Origin: Gammaproteobacteria bacterium
GTDB lineage: Bacteria > Pseudomonadota > Gammaproteobacteria > Acidiferrobacterales > Sulfurifustaceae
Assembly (NCBI GenBank): GCA_016199745.1
Contig: JACQFZ010000047.1
Coordinates: 1 to 52,093 of the forward strand
Length of the DNA: 52,093 bases
Reading direction: 5' to 3'
Below the pieces are notes generated by a model that saw only the letters and a program-made list of their open reading frames with translations, searched no databases and was not told the origin of the DNA. This document shows, piece after piece, positions 27,620 to 36,428 of the stretch (position 1 is its first letter; each line of letters begins with the position of its first letter). Made by a program: the position numbers and the translations under genes.

Positions 27620-28303
27620 CGGTACTCCCCTGATCGTTTCAATTATTATCGAGGCTCGCTCCATGGGTCATGGAGTGGTACGCCGAGGCTCGCTGTTATC
27701 AGTTAGCGCGCGACTGACCGACATGCGGAATCAAGTCGCGCAAAACACTCGCGTTCCTCGCGTAAATTGCGTTATCCGATCGTGAATGCGAACAGCTTCC
27801 GAGTCGTGATGGCACGACTCGCTACCGTCCGTGTATGGATTTTCCTGCCCTGCGGAGATACTTCCGTGCAACTAAGGTGGGTCGTCACGATGTTTCTAAT
27901 TCGTATCCGTGCGACGCCGATCACACGCGCTACTTCACTAAAGTGGTGGAAACTTGCTTGATGCACCACGACATCTTTCTGGTATATATGTCGCGTTGTA
28001 CTTTTGTGTAAATGTGTAAATTTATGCATCTTCAAAAATGAAGATTTCATTCACGATTAAAAACGACAGCGAAAGCCGTCGCAGTAAATAAATTTCCTAA
28101 CGAAAATAGAGCCAGGCGGGCAATACATCTTCTGCAATCCCATCAGCGTATGAACTTTGGAAGTGGCGGGCTAATACGTAAAAGACGATAAAAATTTTAA
28201 GTGCCAGTAGTTCGGCAGCACGCAGTGGGCGGTGAGTAAATCTTAGTGCAGCTAATCGCCTCGTCCTCCACATCAACTCATCGTCCGTTACTTGCTGCCA
28301 CAT
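27620..28303. promoter_or_regulatory. Leader region of the giant toxin gene
   Basis: About 680 bp lie between the giant gene and the terminator of the next unit upstream. The distal part is AT-rich and should hold the promoter. It includes the perfect dyad ATCTTCA-AAAA-TGAAGAT at 28028-28045, 409 bp before the ATG. Several short open frames occur on both strands, but none has a ribosome-binding site or recognisable product. Confidence 0.4.
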
Positions 28304-28338
28304 AAAAAAGGGCCGGAGAGTTGTTACCCTCCGGCCCT
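28304..28338 (-). terminator. Rho-independent terminator of the SerC-SerA fusion gene
   Basis: On the minus strand a stem GGGCCGGAGGG / CTCTCCGGCCC with a short loop is followed by six T, 47 bp beyond the stop codon. Confidence 0.85.
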
Positions 28339-28384
28339 TCAGGCATGCCTCCTCCGCGAGGAGGAGTAAAGCTACGTCTTCTTG

Positions 28385-31354
28385 TTAATTATACGGTCCC
28401 TTCAAGCCAAGCTGGCCGATCAACGTGATGTAACGGTTGGATTCGGACACGAACTTCGCCGCGTGCCGCTCGATGAGCTCGGCACGACGCGCCGGGTCTT
28501 CGGTCGAATCGATCGCGCTCCAGAAGGCGGTCAGGTTTTCGCTCAACGCGCGCAGTTTCTTCGCCAGTTCCTTATCGCCGGCAACGCTGCTCATGCGATT
28601 AGCGCTGACCTTGCCGACACCCGGCACGGTATGGCTGCCGACATCGGTGTAACCCGCCGGCACATCACCTTTCAGATTTACGACTTCTCTGAAGCGAATC
28701 GCGCGCACGATCTGATCGACCGCTTGCTTCGCACCTTGCACGCGCGAGACGTGCTCGGTGTCGGCGGCGGCATGCGGCAACAGCTCGAGCTTGCCGGGAA
28801 AACGCTTTTCGAGCTCGCGATACGGCACGATCGGGCCGGTAACCTTGCCGCTGCCATCGACGAACATGTCGGCGTCGACGCAGACGTAACGAACTTTGCC
28901 GCTGGCCAACGCCTTTGCCAACGCTTCACCGTCGACCAACTCACCGCGGTCGTAGTTGACGATGATGGCGCCATCGTTGAGTGCGCTTAAGAGTTTATCG
29001 TTCAGCAACCCTTGGTTAGCGTAACGGCCGCTGGCGGCATCGAGTGCACCGAGACCGACGTGCGGGCTGATGACATCCGCACCCTTAGCGGCGTCTTCGG
29101 CGGTGGCGGCGAATTCATTGCCTTCCGACTCGATCCAGTCTTTGTACTTCGGCCGCGCGTGCACGACCACGTGCATACCGAACGCCTTGGCGATGCGCGC
29201 CATTTCGCGGCCGATGTTGCCGTAGCCGAGCACTGCCATACGCTTGCCTTCGAGCTTCTCGGTCGGGTACTCCTTGAGGTTCTTGCCGGTATCGAAGTTG
29301 CCTTCGACGACACGACGATGCAACTCGTCGACGTTCAGATCCGGCATCACCCGCAGCAACGCCTTGAATGCCATCTGCGCGGTCGCACGGCTGTTGAAGC
29401 TCGGCGTGTTCATGAGCGGCGCTTTGCCGACCTTGCCGTTGCCGCCACCCCACGAATCGCTACCCATGTTGCCGGTGCCGGCACCGATACGGACACCGCC
29501 TTCGTTGAACACCGCCACCTTCGGAATGAAGGTCGCGGCAGCGATCAGCGCGTCGTACTGGCCTTTGTCGGTCTGCGCCAGGATTTCGTCTTCGCGGCTC
29601 AAGTCCGGCTGATAAAAGAAGTGAATCGTGCCCGCTTCCAGCTTGCCGGCGGTCGACGCCGGGCCGTTGTGGAATACGCCGCCGAGCGATTCGATGTGCG
29701 CACGCACTTCGCTCGCGTCGGGCTTGCCGTCGCGGCCGAATTTCATAGCGACGAGGTCGGCGATCAGGACTTTATAGGCCTTGCTCGGATCGTCCTTGCG
29801 GGTCTTCTCGCCACTCTTCTTGCCGGCCTCGAACTTCACGCCTTGGGCGGCGAGCGCTTCTTCGAGCACGACGATCTTGGCGCGGTGGTAGGCGTACTCG
29901 AGATTGTCGAGCAGCGCGACGATGTCGCTCTGCGGACGCGCGCCGCCGATCCAGGCGCGGTAGTCGCCCGGGGTGTTCGGGAACGCGTTGATGTAACGCG
30001 CGGTGTCGAGGCCCGGCTCGTAGTCGCCGTTCGGATGGGTCAGGCCTTCGTAGCTCAGGAACTGCTTCGACTTGGCGATGATCTTGGCGTGCACCGCCGG
30101 ATCCTTAACGCTGGCGTCGACCACCTTGAGCAAGGTGACGGCGGTGCCGCGACGGGTCTCGTCTTTGACGCCGAGCTCGAACAGCGGATGCTTGCTGACC
30201 CAATCGGCCACGGTCTGGCGATTGATCACCGACTGCTTGTTCATTTCTTTGGCGCTACCGACGCGTTGTTCCATGCTCAGCAGGCCGAACGTGGTCTCGG
30301 CGAAGGCGGTATTACTAAAGGTATTGATGATGCCGCCGAGCATCTTGTCGTTCTGCGCGTCGTAAATCGGTCCGAGCGAAGTCGAACGGTCGCCGGTCAA
30401 CGGCAGCTTCGCGTTCTTCGGCGCCGACAACTTCAGATGGCGCGGGATCGCCCAACCCGGGGTCTGCACGTTGTTCTCGATCATCGCCAATGCTTCCGGC
30501 GTGAACGTGGCGGTGAAATAACCGGCGATACCGCCGACCGCTTTTTGGAACGGCATGAAGAAGCAGGCCTTGCTCAGGACCTGCTGCACCAAGTCTTCCG
30601 GCCACGGCATCGCACCGAGCAGCGAGGTGCCGTCGATCAACGCGTGATGGTCCTTCGGATTCTTGTCGAGCCAGGCGAGCAGATTGCGCACGTCGGCTTC
30701 GCTGTAGGTGGTCGCACCCGTGGTCTCGTGACCGACACCGACGAACAGCTTGATGCCCATCTTTACTAATTCATCGGCGGTCGGGACGTTGCCTTCGGTG
30801 CCGGTGAAGTGCACGCGCTCGACGTCGCCCTTCGGCGCGAACTTTTGCAGCTCGAGGATCTGTGTGCCCCACGACTGACGGAAGAAACCGCCGGCGTCGG
30901 CGGCGCTAGTCTCGACCTTCGGCGTATCGACGAAGATGTGCTGCGACGGGTCGTTCGGGTTCATCAAGTGCATGACGGCAACGGTGAAACCGTTGTGACC
31001 GCCGCCCAAGCCGACCGCCATGTTGTTCTTCTTCGGGAAACCGAAGTAGCGATGGATCTCGCGCATCATGTCGACAACGACTTTGTCGGCTGGATAGCCG
31101 CGATGCATGCTGCGCTCCATCTCGCCCGGCGTGATCGGGCCCATCGGCTGGCCGCGGTCGTCGACCTTGCGGTAGTTCTTTTCTAACCAAGCCTCGAACT
31201 GAAAGCGCATGGCACGACGTTCGACTTCGTCGCGCGTCATGTTGGTAATGGGGCCGACACCAAAGAATTGGTTCGACGTCCGTGCCGGCGGGCCGCTTTC
31301 CGTTGCCTTCAAAGATGCTGCTCGTTGCGCTTTCAATTCGTCTAGTGTCGTCAT
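28385..31354 (-). CDS. Fused phosphoserine aminotransferase-like / D-3-phosphoglycerate dehydrogenase
   Basis: The product has 989 residues from the ATG at 31354; a TTG seven codons upstream is less likely. Residues 25-380 resemble a class V PLP aminotransferase of the SerC type: FFGVGPITNMT at the start, GLGGGHNGFT, HALIDGTSLLGA, and a probable PLP lysine K271 in FMPFQKAVGG. The C-terminal third is a D-isomer 2-hydroxyacid dehydrogenase of the SerA type: GYGNIGREMARIAKAFGM (NAD fold, about residue 708), SPHVGLGALDAASGRYANQ, IIVNYDRGELVDGEAL, and LLPHAAADTEHV. Together they would catalyse 3-phosphoglycerate to phosphohydroxypyruvate to phosphoserine, in reversed domain order. A middle region (about 400-620) is not assigned. 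The gene stands alone between two terminators or repeats. Confidence 0.8.
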   Translation of the reverse strand: MTTLDELKAQRAASLKATESGPPARTSNQFFGVGPITNMTRDEVERRAMRFQFEAWLEKNYRKVDDRGQPMGPITPGEMERSMHRGYPADKVVVDMMREIHRYFGFPKKNNMAVGLGGGHNGFTVAVMHLMNPNDPSQHIFVDTPKVETSAADAGGFFRQSWGTQILELQKFAPKGDVERVHFTGTEGNVPTADELVKMGIKLFVGVGHETTGATTYSEADVRNLLAWLDKNPKDHHALIDGTSLLGAMPWPEDLVQQVLSKACFFMPFQKAVGGIAGYFTATFTPEALAMIENNVQTPGWAIPRHLKLSAPKNAKLPLTGDRSTSLGPIYDAQNDKMLGGIINTFSNTAFAETTFGLLSMEQRVGSAKEMNKQSVINRQTVADWVSKHPLFELGVKDETRRGTAVTLLKVVDASVKDPAVHAKIIAKSKQFLSYEGLTHPNGDYEPGLDTARYINAFPNTPGDYRAWIGGARPQSDIVALLDNLEYAYHRAKIVVLEEALAAQGVKFEAGKKSGEKTRKDDPSKAYKVLIADLVAMKFGRDGKPDASEVRAHIESLGGVFHNGPASTAGKLEAGTIHFFYQPDLSREDEILAQTDKGQYDALIAAATFIPKVAVFNEGGVRIGAGTGNMGSDSWGGGNGKVGKAPLMNTPSFNSRATAQMAFKALLRVMPDLNVDELHRRVVEGNFDTGKNLKEYPTEKLEGKRMAVLGYGNIGREMARIAKAFGMHVVVHARPKYKDWIESEGNEFAATAEDAAKGADVISPHVGLGALDAASGRYANQGLLNDKLLSALNDGAIIVNYDRGELVDGEALAKALASGKVRYVCVDADMFVDGSGKVTGPIVPYRELEKRFPGKLELLPHAAADTEHVSRVQGAKQAVDQIVRAIRFREVVNLKGDVPAGYTDVGSHTVPGVGKVSANRMSSVAGDKELAKKLRALSENLTAFWSAIDSTEDPARRAELIERHAAKFVSESNRYITLIGQLGLKGPYN

Positions 31355-31375
31355 TTCACGTGCCCCGTTAATCAA

Positions 31376-31800
31376 GAGTGCTACTGGTAAAAGTTAAAGT
31401 CTGCGGAATACTTTTTAAGGATAGGAATTCGTCGCTCGGCGTTAGAGCAGCAATGTCCTCAGGCGCTGACGAGCTGCCTGCGAGCTGTACTAACTTCCTC
31501 CACGGAATGGAGACGGAGCTTATCCGTCTGTAGGGTGACCGTTAACCGATATAAACCCGACGACCTATTCGTTGCTGACAGAGCATCGTCCTAATCAATC
31601 CCGGTGATTTGTCCGTATGCGACATGGGTTTGCCAGGGAACGGAGTCGCAACCAGTCTCCCTAAAATTCTCGGAAAAAACGGCAAGAATGAGGTCAGCCG
31701 CAGCGGCGTTTTAGTGCCCAAAAGAGACATTAAGCGCCTTTTTAGAACGGGACGCACCAGCGACCAGCCACCGGCCTTACTCCGAAACGACATGCCCGCC
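31376..31800. other. Intergenic region, with hairpin and possible transposon relic
   Basis: It contains the promoter side of the SerC-SerA gene and a 7-bp hairpin (AGACGGA-GCTTA-TCCGTCT, 31511-31529). A plus-strand frame at 31609-31839 runs into the hairpin at 31810-31829 and looks like the 3' tail of an IS200/IS605-type unit, but no TnpB motif is present. No intact gene is supported. Confidence 0.35.
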
Positions 31801-31809
31801 ACTCAACAA

Positions 31810-31829
31810 CCACCGGCTAAAGCCGGTGG
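31810..31829. repeat. Hairpin resembling an IS200/IS605 end; half-copy at 32045
   Basis: CCACCGGCT-AA-AGCCGGTGG is a perfect 9-bp stem with two bases between the arms. The 13-mer CTAAAGCCGGTGG recurs in direct orientation at 32045-32057, and the G-rich inverted repeat 31889-31999 lies between the copies. Hairpins of this sequence type are common at IS200/IS605 termini. Confidence 0.5.
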
Positions 31830-31888
31830 GTTCATGTGACGGACTGAAAGTCCGGATACGCGTCGACTAAAACGACCCGTTTCATTTT

Positions 31889-31999
31889 GCTCCTCCCCCT
31901 TCAAGGGGGAGGTTGGGAGGGGGATGGGTTTCGGGCACCGTTGTCGGACAGAACGAAAACCCACCCCCACCCCAACCCTCCCCCTGAGGGGGAGGGAGC
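31889..31999. repeat. G-rich intergenic inverted repeat, second copy type
   Basis: Two 43-bp arms (GCTCCTCCCCCTTCAAGGGG outward and its near-reverse complement at 31957-31999) flank a 25-base spacer. The structure matches the element between imuB and dnaE2: each arm is itself a hairpin and the arms pair with each other. Confidence 0.8.
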
Positions 32000-32163
32000 C
32001 ATGCGTGCCAGCGGTAGCAACGGTGACGTTCATCGATTTAGCAGCTAAAGCCGGTGGTTTAAACCTTTCATATGGAAATTAAACGTTGGTCACGACATGC
32101 GGCAGAAACTCACGAAAAGCTACCTCTGCTGTTCTGCAAGCCGGGCAAATCGTGAGCGACGGC

Positions 32164-33063
32164 TCATTGTCGCGCTTCTTGCATGACCCAATCGCGGAAA
32201 ACCACGATATTCGGTTCCTGCGCCCGTTCTTCGGTACAAACGAAATGGTAGCCGAAACGCGTGGCCATGCTGATGGCGAAGGGTTTAACCAGACGCTTGG
32301 TTGCCAGATAATCCGCCACCAGCGCGGTACTCCCCAACGCAACGCCCTGCCCCTCGGCTGCTGCTTGCAATGCCATTGCGTGTTCAGTAAAGCGTAAGCC
32401 CTTTTCGACATCGACGCCGTTCACGGCCGCCGCCTTCAACCAGGCCGCCCAATCCGGCCACTGACCGCACTGCGGAGTCCACTGCAAATGTAACAACCGA
32501 TGATGACGCAGATCGGCCGGCTTCTTCAACGCATGCTTACCGCGCAACAGTTGCGGGCTACAGACCGGGAACACCTCCTCGCCGAAAAAACGCTCGGACG
32601 CTAAGCCCGGGTACTTGCCGATACCGTAGCGCAGCGCGACATCGACCGGATCGCGCGCGAAATCGGCCAACTCGCTGGACGCCTGCAACAACACATCGAG
32701 ACCGGGATGCTGTGCCTTCAGCCGATGCAATCGCGGCACTAACCAAGTCGCCGCCAGCGACGGCTCGACGCTGACAGTGAGCAACGTACGCGCGCCGCGC
32801 TTCATGGCATCGACCGCCGTCGCCAGCCGATCGAACGCCTCCTGCAAATCGCGAAACCCGGCGAGCGCGTTTTCCGTCAAGGCGTAGGTACCGTTCTGTC
32901 GGCGCAATAATTTGCGGCCGAGATATGACTCCAACGATTTAATTTGTTGACTCACGGCGGCCGCCGTCACGTGCAACTCTTTAGCCGCGCGCTGCATGCT
33001 CAGATGACGCGCCACAGCTTCGAACGCACGCAACGCATTTAGGGATGGCAAGGGTCGACGCAT
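32164..33063 (-). CDS. LysR-family regulator, GcvA-like
   Basis: The 299-residue product has the N-terminal winged helix-turn-helix in the form typical of GcvA (LPSLNALRAFEAVARHLSMQ, then RAAKELHVTAAAVSQQIKSLE) and a substrate-binding domain with LLTVSVEPSLAATWLVPRL and a late GQGVALGSTALVADYL. LysR proteins bind a T-N11-A operator and respond to a small-molecule co-inducer. It is transcribed divergently from the DMT exporter at 33208, with a matching dyad (33079-33105) between the two starts, so it probably controls that gene and itself. The ligand cannot be read from sequence. Confidence 0.9.
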   Translation of the reverse strand: MRRPLPSLNALRAFEAVARHLSMQRAAKELHVTAAAVSQQIKSLESYLGRKLLRRQNGTYALTENALAGFRDLQEAFDRLATAVDAMKRGARTLLTVSVEPSLAATWLVPRLHRLKAQHPGLDVLLQASSELADFARDPVDVALRYGIGKYPGLASERFFGEEVFPVCSPQLLRGKHALKKPADLRHHRLLHLQWTPQCGQWPDWAAWLKAAAVNGVDVEKGLRFTEHAMALQAAAEGQGVALGSTALVADYLATKRLVKPFAISMATRFGYHFVCTEERAQEPNIVVFRDWVMQEARQ

Positions 33064-33078
33064 GCTGACTCCGTTAAG

Positions 33079-33105
33079 ATTTTCTAATGCGCAGACACAG
33101 AAAAT
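33079..33105. promoter_or_regulatory. Probable LysR operator between regulator and exporter genes
   Basis: Interrupted palindrome ATTTTCT-N13-AGAAAAT in the 144-bp divergent intergenic region, 16 bp from the regulator start. It contains the T-N11-A core usual for LysR sites. Confidence 0.55.
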
Positions 33106-33207
33106 ATGGTTAGGGGCTCCGTGCCGGCACTGCTTAATATCAACTCGGAACGCTGCCCTTGAATGGTAGCCCTAAAGAAAATCTTTGCCGAGTCCGGAGC
33201 CAAAAAA

Positions 33208-34158
33208 ATGCAGAAATTGCCTTCCTACTGGCAGCACGCGCTGCCGCTGACGGCTGCCGCCGCTTGCTGGGGCTTAGCCACCGTGATGACCAAAGGTGCA
33301 TTAACGCACGTGCCGGCGTTGACACTGTTAGTCGTACAACTCACCGTCAGCGTCGTTTTTCTGTGGACCATGGTAAGAATCCGGCGCTTACGCTTGCCGC
33401 ACGGCAAAGAGGTATGGCAACTCGGTTTAATCGGGCTGCTCAATCCTGGCATCGCTTATACCTTCGGTTTGTTCGGCCTGAAACTGACGAGCGCAAGTCT
33501 GTCGACACTGTTGTGGGCCGCGGAGCCAATTCTGATTCTCGGCATGGCGTGGTTGATACTGCGCGAGCGTATATCCGCTTCGCTCCTGGTACTGGCCGCC
33601 GTTGCTATTGCCGGTGTGTGCTTAGTGTCGGGCGTCGGTTCTGCCGTCAGCACCGGTAGCTCGATGGTGGGCAACTTGCTGGTGCTCGCCGGCGTTCTCT
33701 GTTGTTCACTTTATACCGTGCTCACGCGCCGCACGGAGACGTCGATCGATCCGCTGGCGATCGTGGCTTTGCAACAAACGTTTGCCTGGATCTGGGCACT
33801 CGTCATCTGGCCGTTGGAGTTGATCGGCGACGGAAGCGCACCGTTGGCGACGGTTAGTCTGGCCGCCTGGGCCTGGGCCGGCCTCGCCGGTATCTTCTAT
33901 TATGCGCTGGCATTTTGGTTTTATATCGTCGGCCTACGGAGAACCTCCGCGAGTGTCGCCGGTTTATTTCTCAATCTGATTCCTATCTTCGGTGTGGGTG
34001 CGGCTTACCTCTTTCTCGACGAGCATCTGCTGGCGATGCAATGGTTCGGTGCCGTTCTTATTTCACTGGCGGTCGTTGGTATCATGCGGCTAGCGAAATT
34101 ACCGGCGTTAACGCCGAGCCCGTCGGAGCCATGGCCAGCAACACACGTAAAAAATTAA
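33208..34158 (+). CDS. EamA/DMT-family membrane exporter
   Basis: The product has 316 residues from the ATG at 33208, which has GGAG about 9 bases upstream; an ATG at 33163 would add 15 charged residues. About ten hydrophobic helices arranged as two EamA repeats are visible: AAACWGLATVMTKGAL opens the first and LLVLAGVLCCSLYTVLTRR the second, with the usual GLxxTSAS..LWAAEPI and LRRTSASVAGLFLNLIPIFG segments. DMT transporters usually export amino acids, metabolites or drugs. It is divergent from the GcvA-like regulator and overlaps the next gene by 28 bp. Confidence 0.88.
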   Translation: MQKLPSYWQHALPLTAAAACWGLATVMTKGALTHVPALTLLVVQLTVSVVFLWTMVRIRRLRLPHGKEVWQLGLIGLLNPGIAYTFGLFGLKLTSASLSTLLWAAEPILILGMAWLILRERISASLLVLAAVAIAGVCLVSGVGSAVSTGSSMVGNLLVLAGVLCCSLYTVLTRRTETSIDPLAIVALQQTFAWIWALVIWPLELIGDGSAPLATVSLAAWAWAGLAGIFYYALAFWFYIVGLRRTSASVAGLFLNLIPIFGVGAAYLFLDEHLLAMQWFGAVLISLAVVGIMRLAKLPALTPSPSEPWPATHVKN

Positions 34159-34862
34159 TCGGCATCGTTGCGCTTTTCTTGCTCGTATCGACAACGGCGT
34201 TAGCGGCGTACAAACACGACGTGCTGGCGTGCGCACTCGTCGCTTACACCGACTTCGTCCCGATCGACGCGAACGTTTACGTCGCGCCCGAGACCACGCG
34301 CGCTGAACGCAACGAATTGCTGTCGCTCATCAAGCAGGCCCAGGCGCGCGTCGTCGCCGCCTACGGCCCGCAATCGGCAACGCCGGTGGTCATTGCCGGC
34401 CACCACATGCTGACACTCACCAAGTTCACGGCGAATGAATATGCCACTACCCATCTTCCGCCGGGTCGATCCTACATCGTCATCGGCCCACACGGACACA
34501 ACGTGGATGTCATCGCTCATGAATTCGTTCACGCCGAGGTTTTCGCGCACGTCGGTTATTGGGCGCGGACCTTCGAGATACCCGTATGGTTCGACGAAGG
34601 CGCAGCGATGCAAGTGGATTACCGAAGCCGCTACGATTTTCTCGATACCCGCCGGTTAACCGCCATCACCCAATTGCGTTACGGCTGGCAGTTCTTCGAC
34701 GGCGATGATGACCAGCTCACGCAGCACTACGCCGGCGCCAAGCAGGAAGTACGGCAGTGGATAAACAAGGTGGGTCATAAAGGGGTTTTTAAATTGCTGG
34801 CGCGGGTCAAAAACGGTGAGTCTTTCGACCGCGTGTATGCCGCCATGTACACCGCCGATTAG
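34131..34862 (+). CDS. Membrane-anchored or secreted gluzincin-type metalloprotease-like protein
   Basis: The product has 243 residues from the ATG at 34131 (GGAG five bases upstream), inside the 3' end of the exporter gene. Residues 8-26 form a single hydrophobic signal or anchor (LIGIVALFLLVSTTALAA). The zinc motif HExxH is present as H130-E131-F-V-H134, and WFDEGAAM at 153-160 supplies the third ligand (E156) in the pattern of peptidase MA-like gluzincins. The catalytic domain would face the periplasm. The substrate is unknown, and the family assignment rests on the motif pair only. Confidence 0.7.
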   Translation: MASNTRKKLIGIVALFLLVSTTALAAYKHDVLACALVAYTDFVPIDANVYVAPETTRAERNELLSLIKQAQARVVAAYGPQSATPVVIAGHHMLTLTKFTANEYATTHLPPGRSYIVIGPHGHNVDVIAHEFVHAEVFAHVGYWARTFEIPVWFDEGAAMQVDYRSRYDFLDTRRLTAITQLRYGWQFFDGDDDQLTQHYAGAKQEVRQWINKVGHKGVFKLLARVKNGESFDRVYAAMYTAD

Positions 34863-34946
34863 CTTGCTTGCTCCGGTATGTCCTGGTCGGTATGGTTCGA
34901 CACAGTTGAACGCACGAAGGATTTTAGGCAACCCAGGAGAACGCAG

Positions 34947-35156
34947 ATGACCGACCACATTTACAAGCATATTGAACTGACCGGTACTTCAGCCACCAGC
35001 GTCGAGGACGCGGTCAGTCGAGCGATCAGCAAAGCCTCGGAAACAGTGCGTAATATCCGTTGGTTCGAAGTTATCGACACTCGCGGTGAAGTCGCCAAAG
35101 GAAAAGTGGCGCACTGGCAGGTCACCTTAAAGGTCGGCTTTACGCTCGAAGATTAG
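34947..35156 (+). CDS. Dodecin family flavin-binding protein
   Basis: The 69-residue product ([20 protein letters not shown], then [27 protein letters not shown]) is a complete dodecin: one helix between beta strands, with the conserved tryptophan in IRWFEV that stacks on flavin, and the C-terminal strand [14 protein letters not shown]. Twelve copies form a hollow sphere that stores riboflavin, FMN or related compounds. AGGAGA lies 7 bases before the ATG. The gene seems to have its own transcript. Confidence 0.93.
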   Translation: MTDHIYKHIELTGTSATSVEDAVSRAISKASETVRNIRWFEVIDTRGEVAKGKVAHWQVTLKVGFTLED

Positions 35157-35258
35157 CTGACGAATATCGGCGGCATCCCGCCCCTCCCGCCGCGGAGTGG
35201 GCGGGCAAAGTCAGTAACCGTTCTTCCGTCCTCACTTCCCTTACCTGGCAATAACCTA

Positions 35259-35314
35259 CTTGCCCTCCCAATCGGTTGTCATTTAAAAGATCGCAGGTTA
35301 GAGTCCCCGCTCCA
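35259..35314 (+). pseudogene. Possible tRNA 3'-half relic (glycine-type)
   Basis: CTTGCCCTCCCA followed by GTTGTC, then GCAGGTTAGAGTCCCCGC and CTCCA resembles the anticodon stem-loop (TCC), variable loop, T-arm and acceptor end of a tRNA-Gly. The GTTCGA of the T-loop is altered to GTTAGA, stems are imperfect and no D-arm is present. It would be a degraded or partial tRNA, as left at island insertion sites. Low confidence. Confidence 0.25.
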
Positions 35315-35401
35315 AGGATTGGATTGGATGAGAGTTGTGCGGAGTAACGTTCATCACCCGTCACTCATACCTTATATAACAACAAAGGTCGCCGCTTTAA
35401 C

Positions 35402-36424
35402 GTGAACCAAAAAACGCCGCGCGCTGGGGTTCCGCCGTCCACCAGACCCGAGCCCATAAAAGACATCCCCACCCTTGCGGCACGGAAGAACGAGAATTCG
35501 ATCCCACCACCGGTCAGCGTCGATCAAGGTCGCGACGATGCACTTAAGCTCCAGGAAACCATCCTGCGCAACTTGAGCGATGCGCTGATACAAAATCGCG
35601 AGTTCGGTGCACTGCTGCAAATTCAGTTGGATGCGCTCAAGCAGGCCGACTCCTCGCAGGAAGTGGAAACGCTGCGGCGGATTCTGCTCGACGGAATCGA
35701 CGAGGTGCTCAAAGGTCAACGCTCGTTACACAGCAAAATCGAACGCGCGACCAGCGACACGCGACTTCTGAAAGTACGGACAGCATCGACACCGGAAAAA
35801 ATCGACGCGCGAGCGCCGGTCCTTGTCGATGCGCTCACCGGTCTACCCAACCGCCGCGCCTTCCTCCGCCGATTGATCGACGAGATCGGCCGCGCCGAAC
35901 GTTACGGTACGCCGCTGACGCTGGTGATGCTCGACGTCGATGGCGTTAAAACGGTGAACGCGACGTATGGTCAGGTTACCGGCGACGAGATACTGCGCGC
36001 TTACGTTACCCATGTCTTCACCGCCTTGCGGCGGCATGACCATGTGGCACGCTTCGGCGGCGAAAAGTTTGCCGTGCTATTGCCCAACACTAACGTCGAC
36101 GGCGCTACCACGGTACTACACAACGCCATCCGCCGAGCCGGCCAGACCCATTGCCTGGTCGGCGTCAAATCGTTACCGGTACCGTCGTTCTCCGCCGGCG
36201 TCACGCCGTATTCGCGCGGCGATATGAGCAGCATGTTGGTCGGTCGCGCTGACCGCGCGCTGCTTCGCGCCAAAAGTCTCGGCGGCAATCAATTCGTCGT
36301 CGAGCTGGTGACCGCCGATCCAACGAGCCCACTGAAGGACATCAATAGCGGACTCGCCAACGCCGCCGCCCGCAGTCCGTTCGTTAGAGCTGCCGAAAGG
36401 CATCGCGCCGAAACCGCGCGGTAA
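35402..36424 (+). CDS. Degenerate GGDEF-domain protein
   Basis: The 340-residue product starts at GTG 35402; no ATG is near. Residues 1-130 are hydrophilic and partly helical (sensor or coiled-coil region). The GGDEF domain starts DALTGLPNRRAFLRRLIDE near residue 143, continues with LVMLDVDGVKTVNATYGQ, and has RFGGEKFAVLLP where active diguanylate cyclases have RxGGDEF. The fourth position of the signature, a metal-binding catalytic glutamate, is lysine here, so c-di-GMP synthesis is unlikely; it may instead bind GTP or a partner. No membrane segment is seen. It converges with the next gene at 36429. Confidence 0.85.
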   Translation: MNQKTPRAGVPPSTRPEPIKDIPTLAARKNENSIPPPVSVDQGRDDALKLQETILRNLSDALIQNREFGALLQIQLDALKQADSSQEVETLRRILLDGIDEVLKGQRSLHSKIERATSDTRLLKVRTASTPEKIDARAPVLVDALTGLPNRRAFLRRLIDEIGRAERYGTPLTLVMLDVDGVKTVNATYGQVTGDEILRAYVTHVFTALRRHDHVARFGGEKFAVLLPNTNVDGATTVLHNAIRRAGQTHCLVGVKSLPVPSFSAGVTPYSRGDMSSMLVGRADRALLRAKSLGGNQFVVELVTADPTSPLKDINSGLANAAARSPFVRAAERHRAETAR

Positions 36425-36428
36425 CCCA

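Noticed and set aside
28097-28303. 68-codon minus-strand frame between the giant gene and SerC-SerA
   Set aside because: Its start overlaps the T-run of a terminator, it has no ribosome-binding site and no similarity that I recognise.
29012-30769. 585-codon plus-strand frame opposite the SerC-SerA fusion
   Set aside because: It is an antisense shadow of a GC-rich gene with recognisable catalytic motifs; the antisense product has none.
31376-31560. Metabolite riboswitch upstream of SerC-SerA
   Set aside because: A hairpin is present at 31511-31529, but I found no conserved core of glycine, SAM, SAH or serC-type elements.
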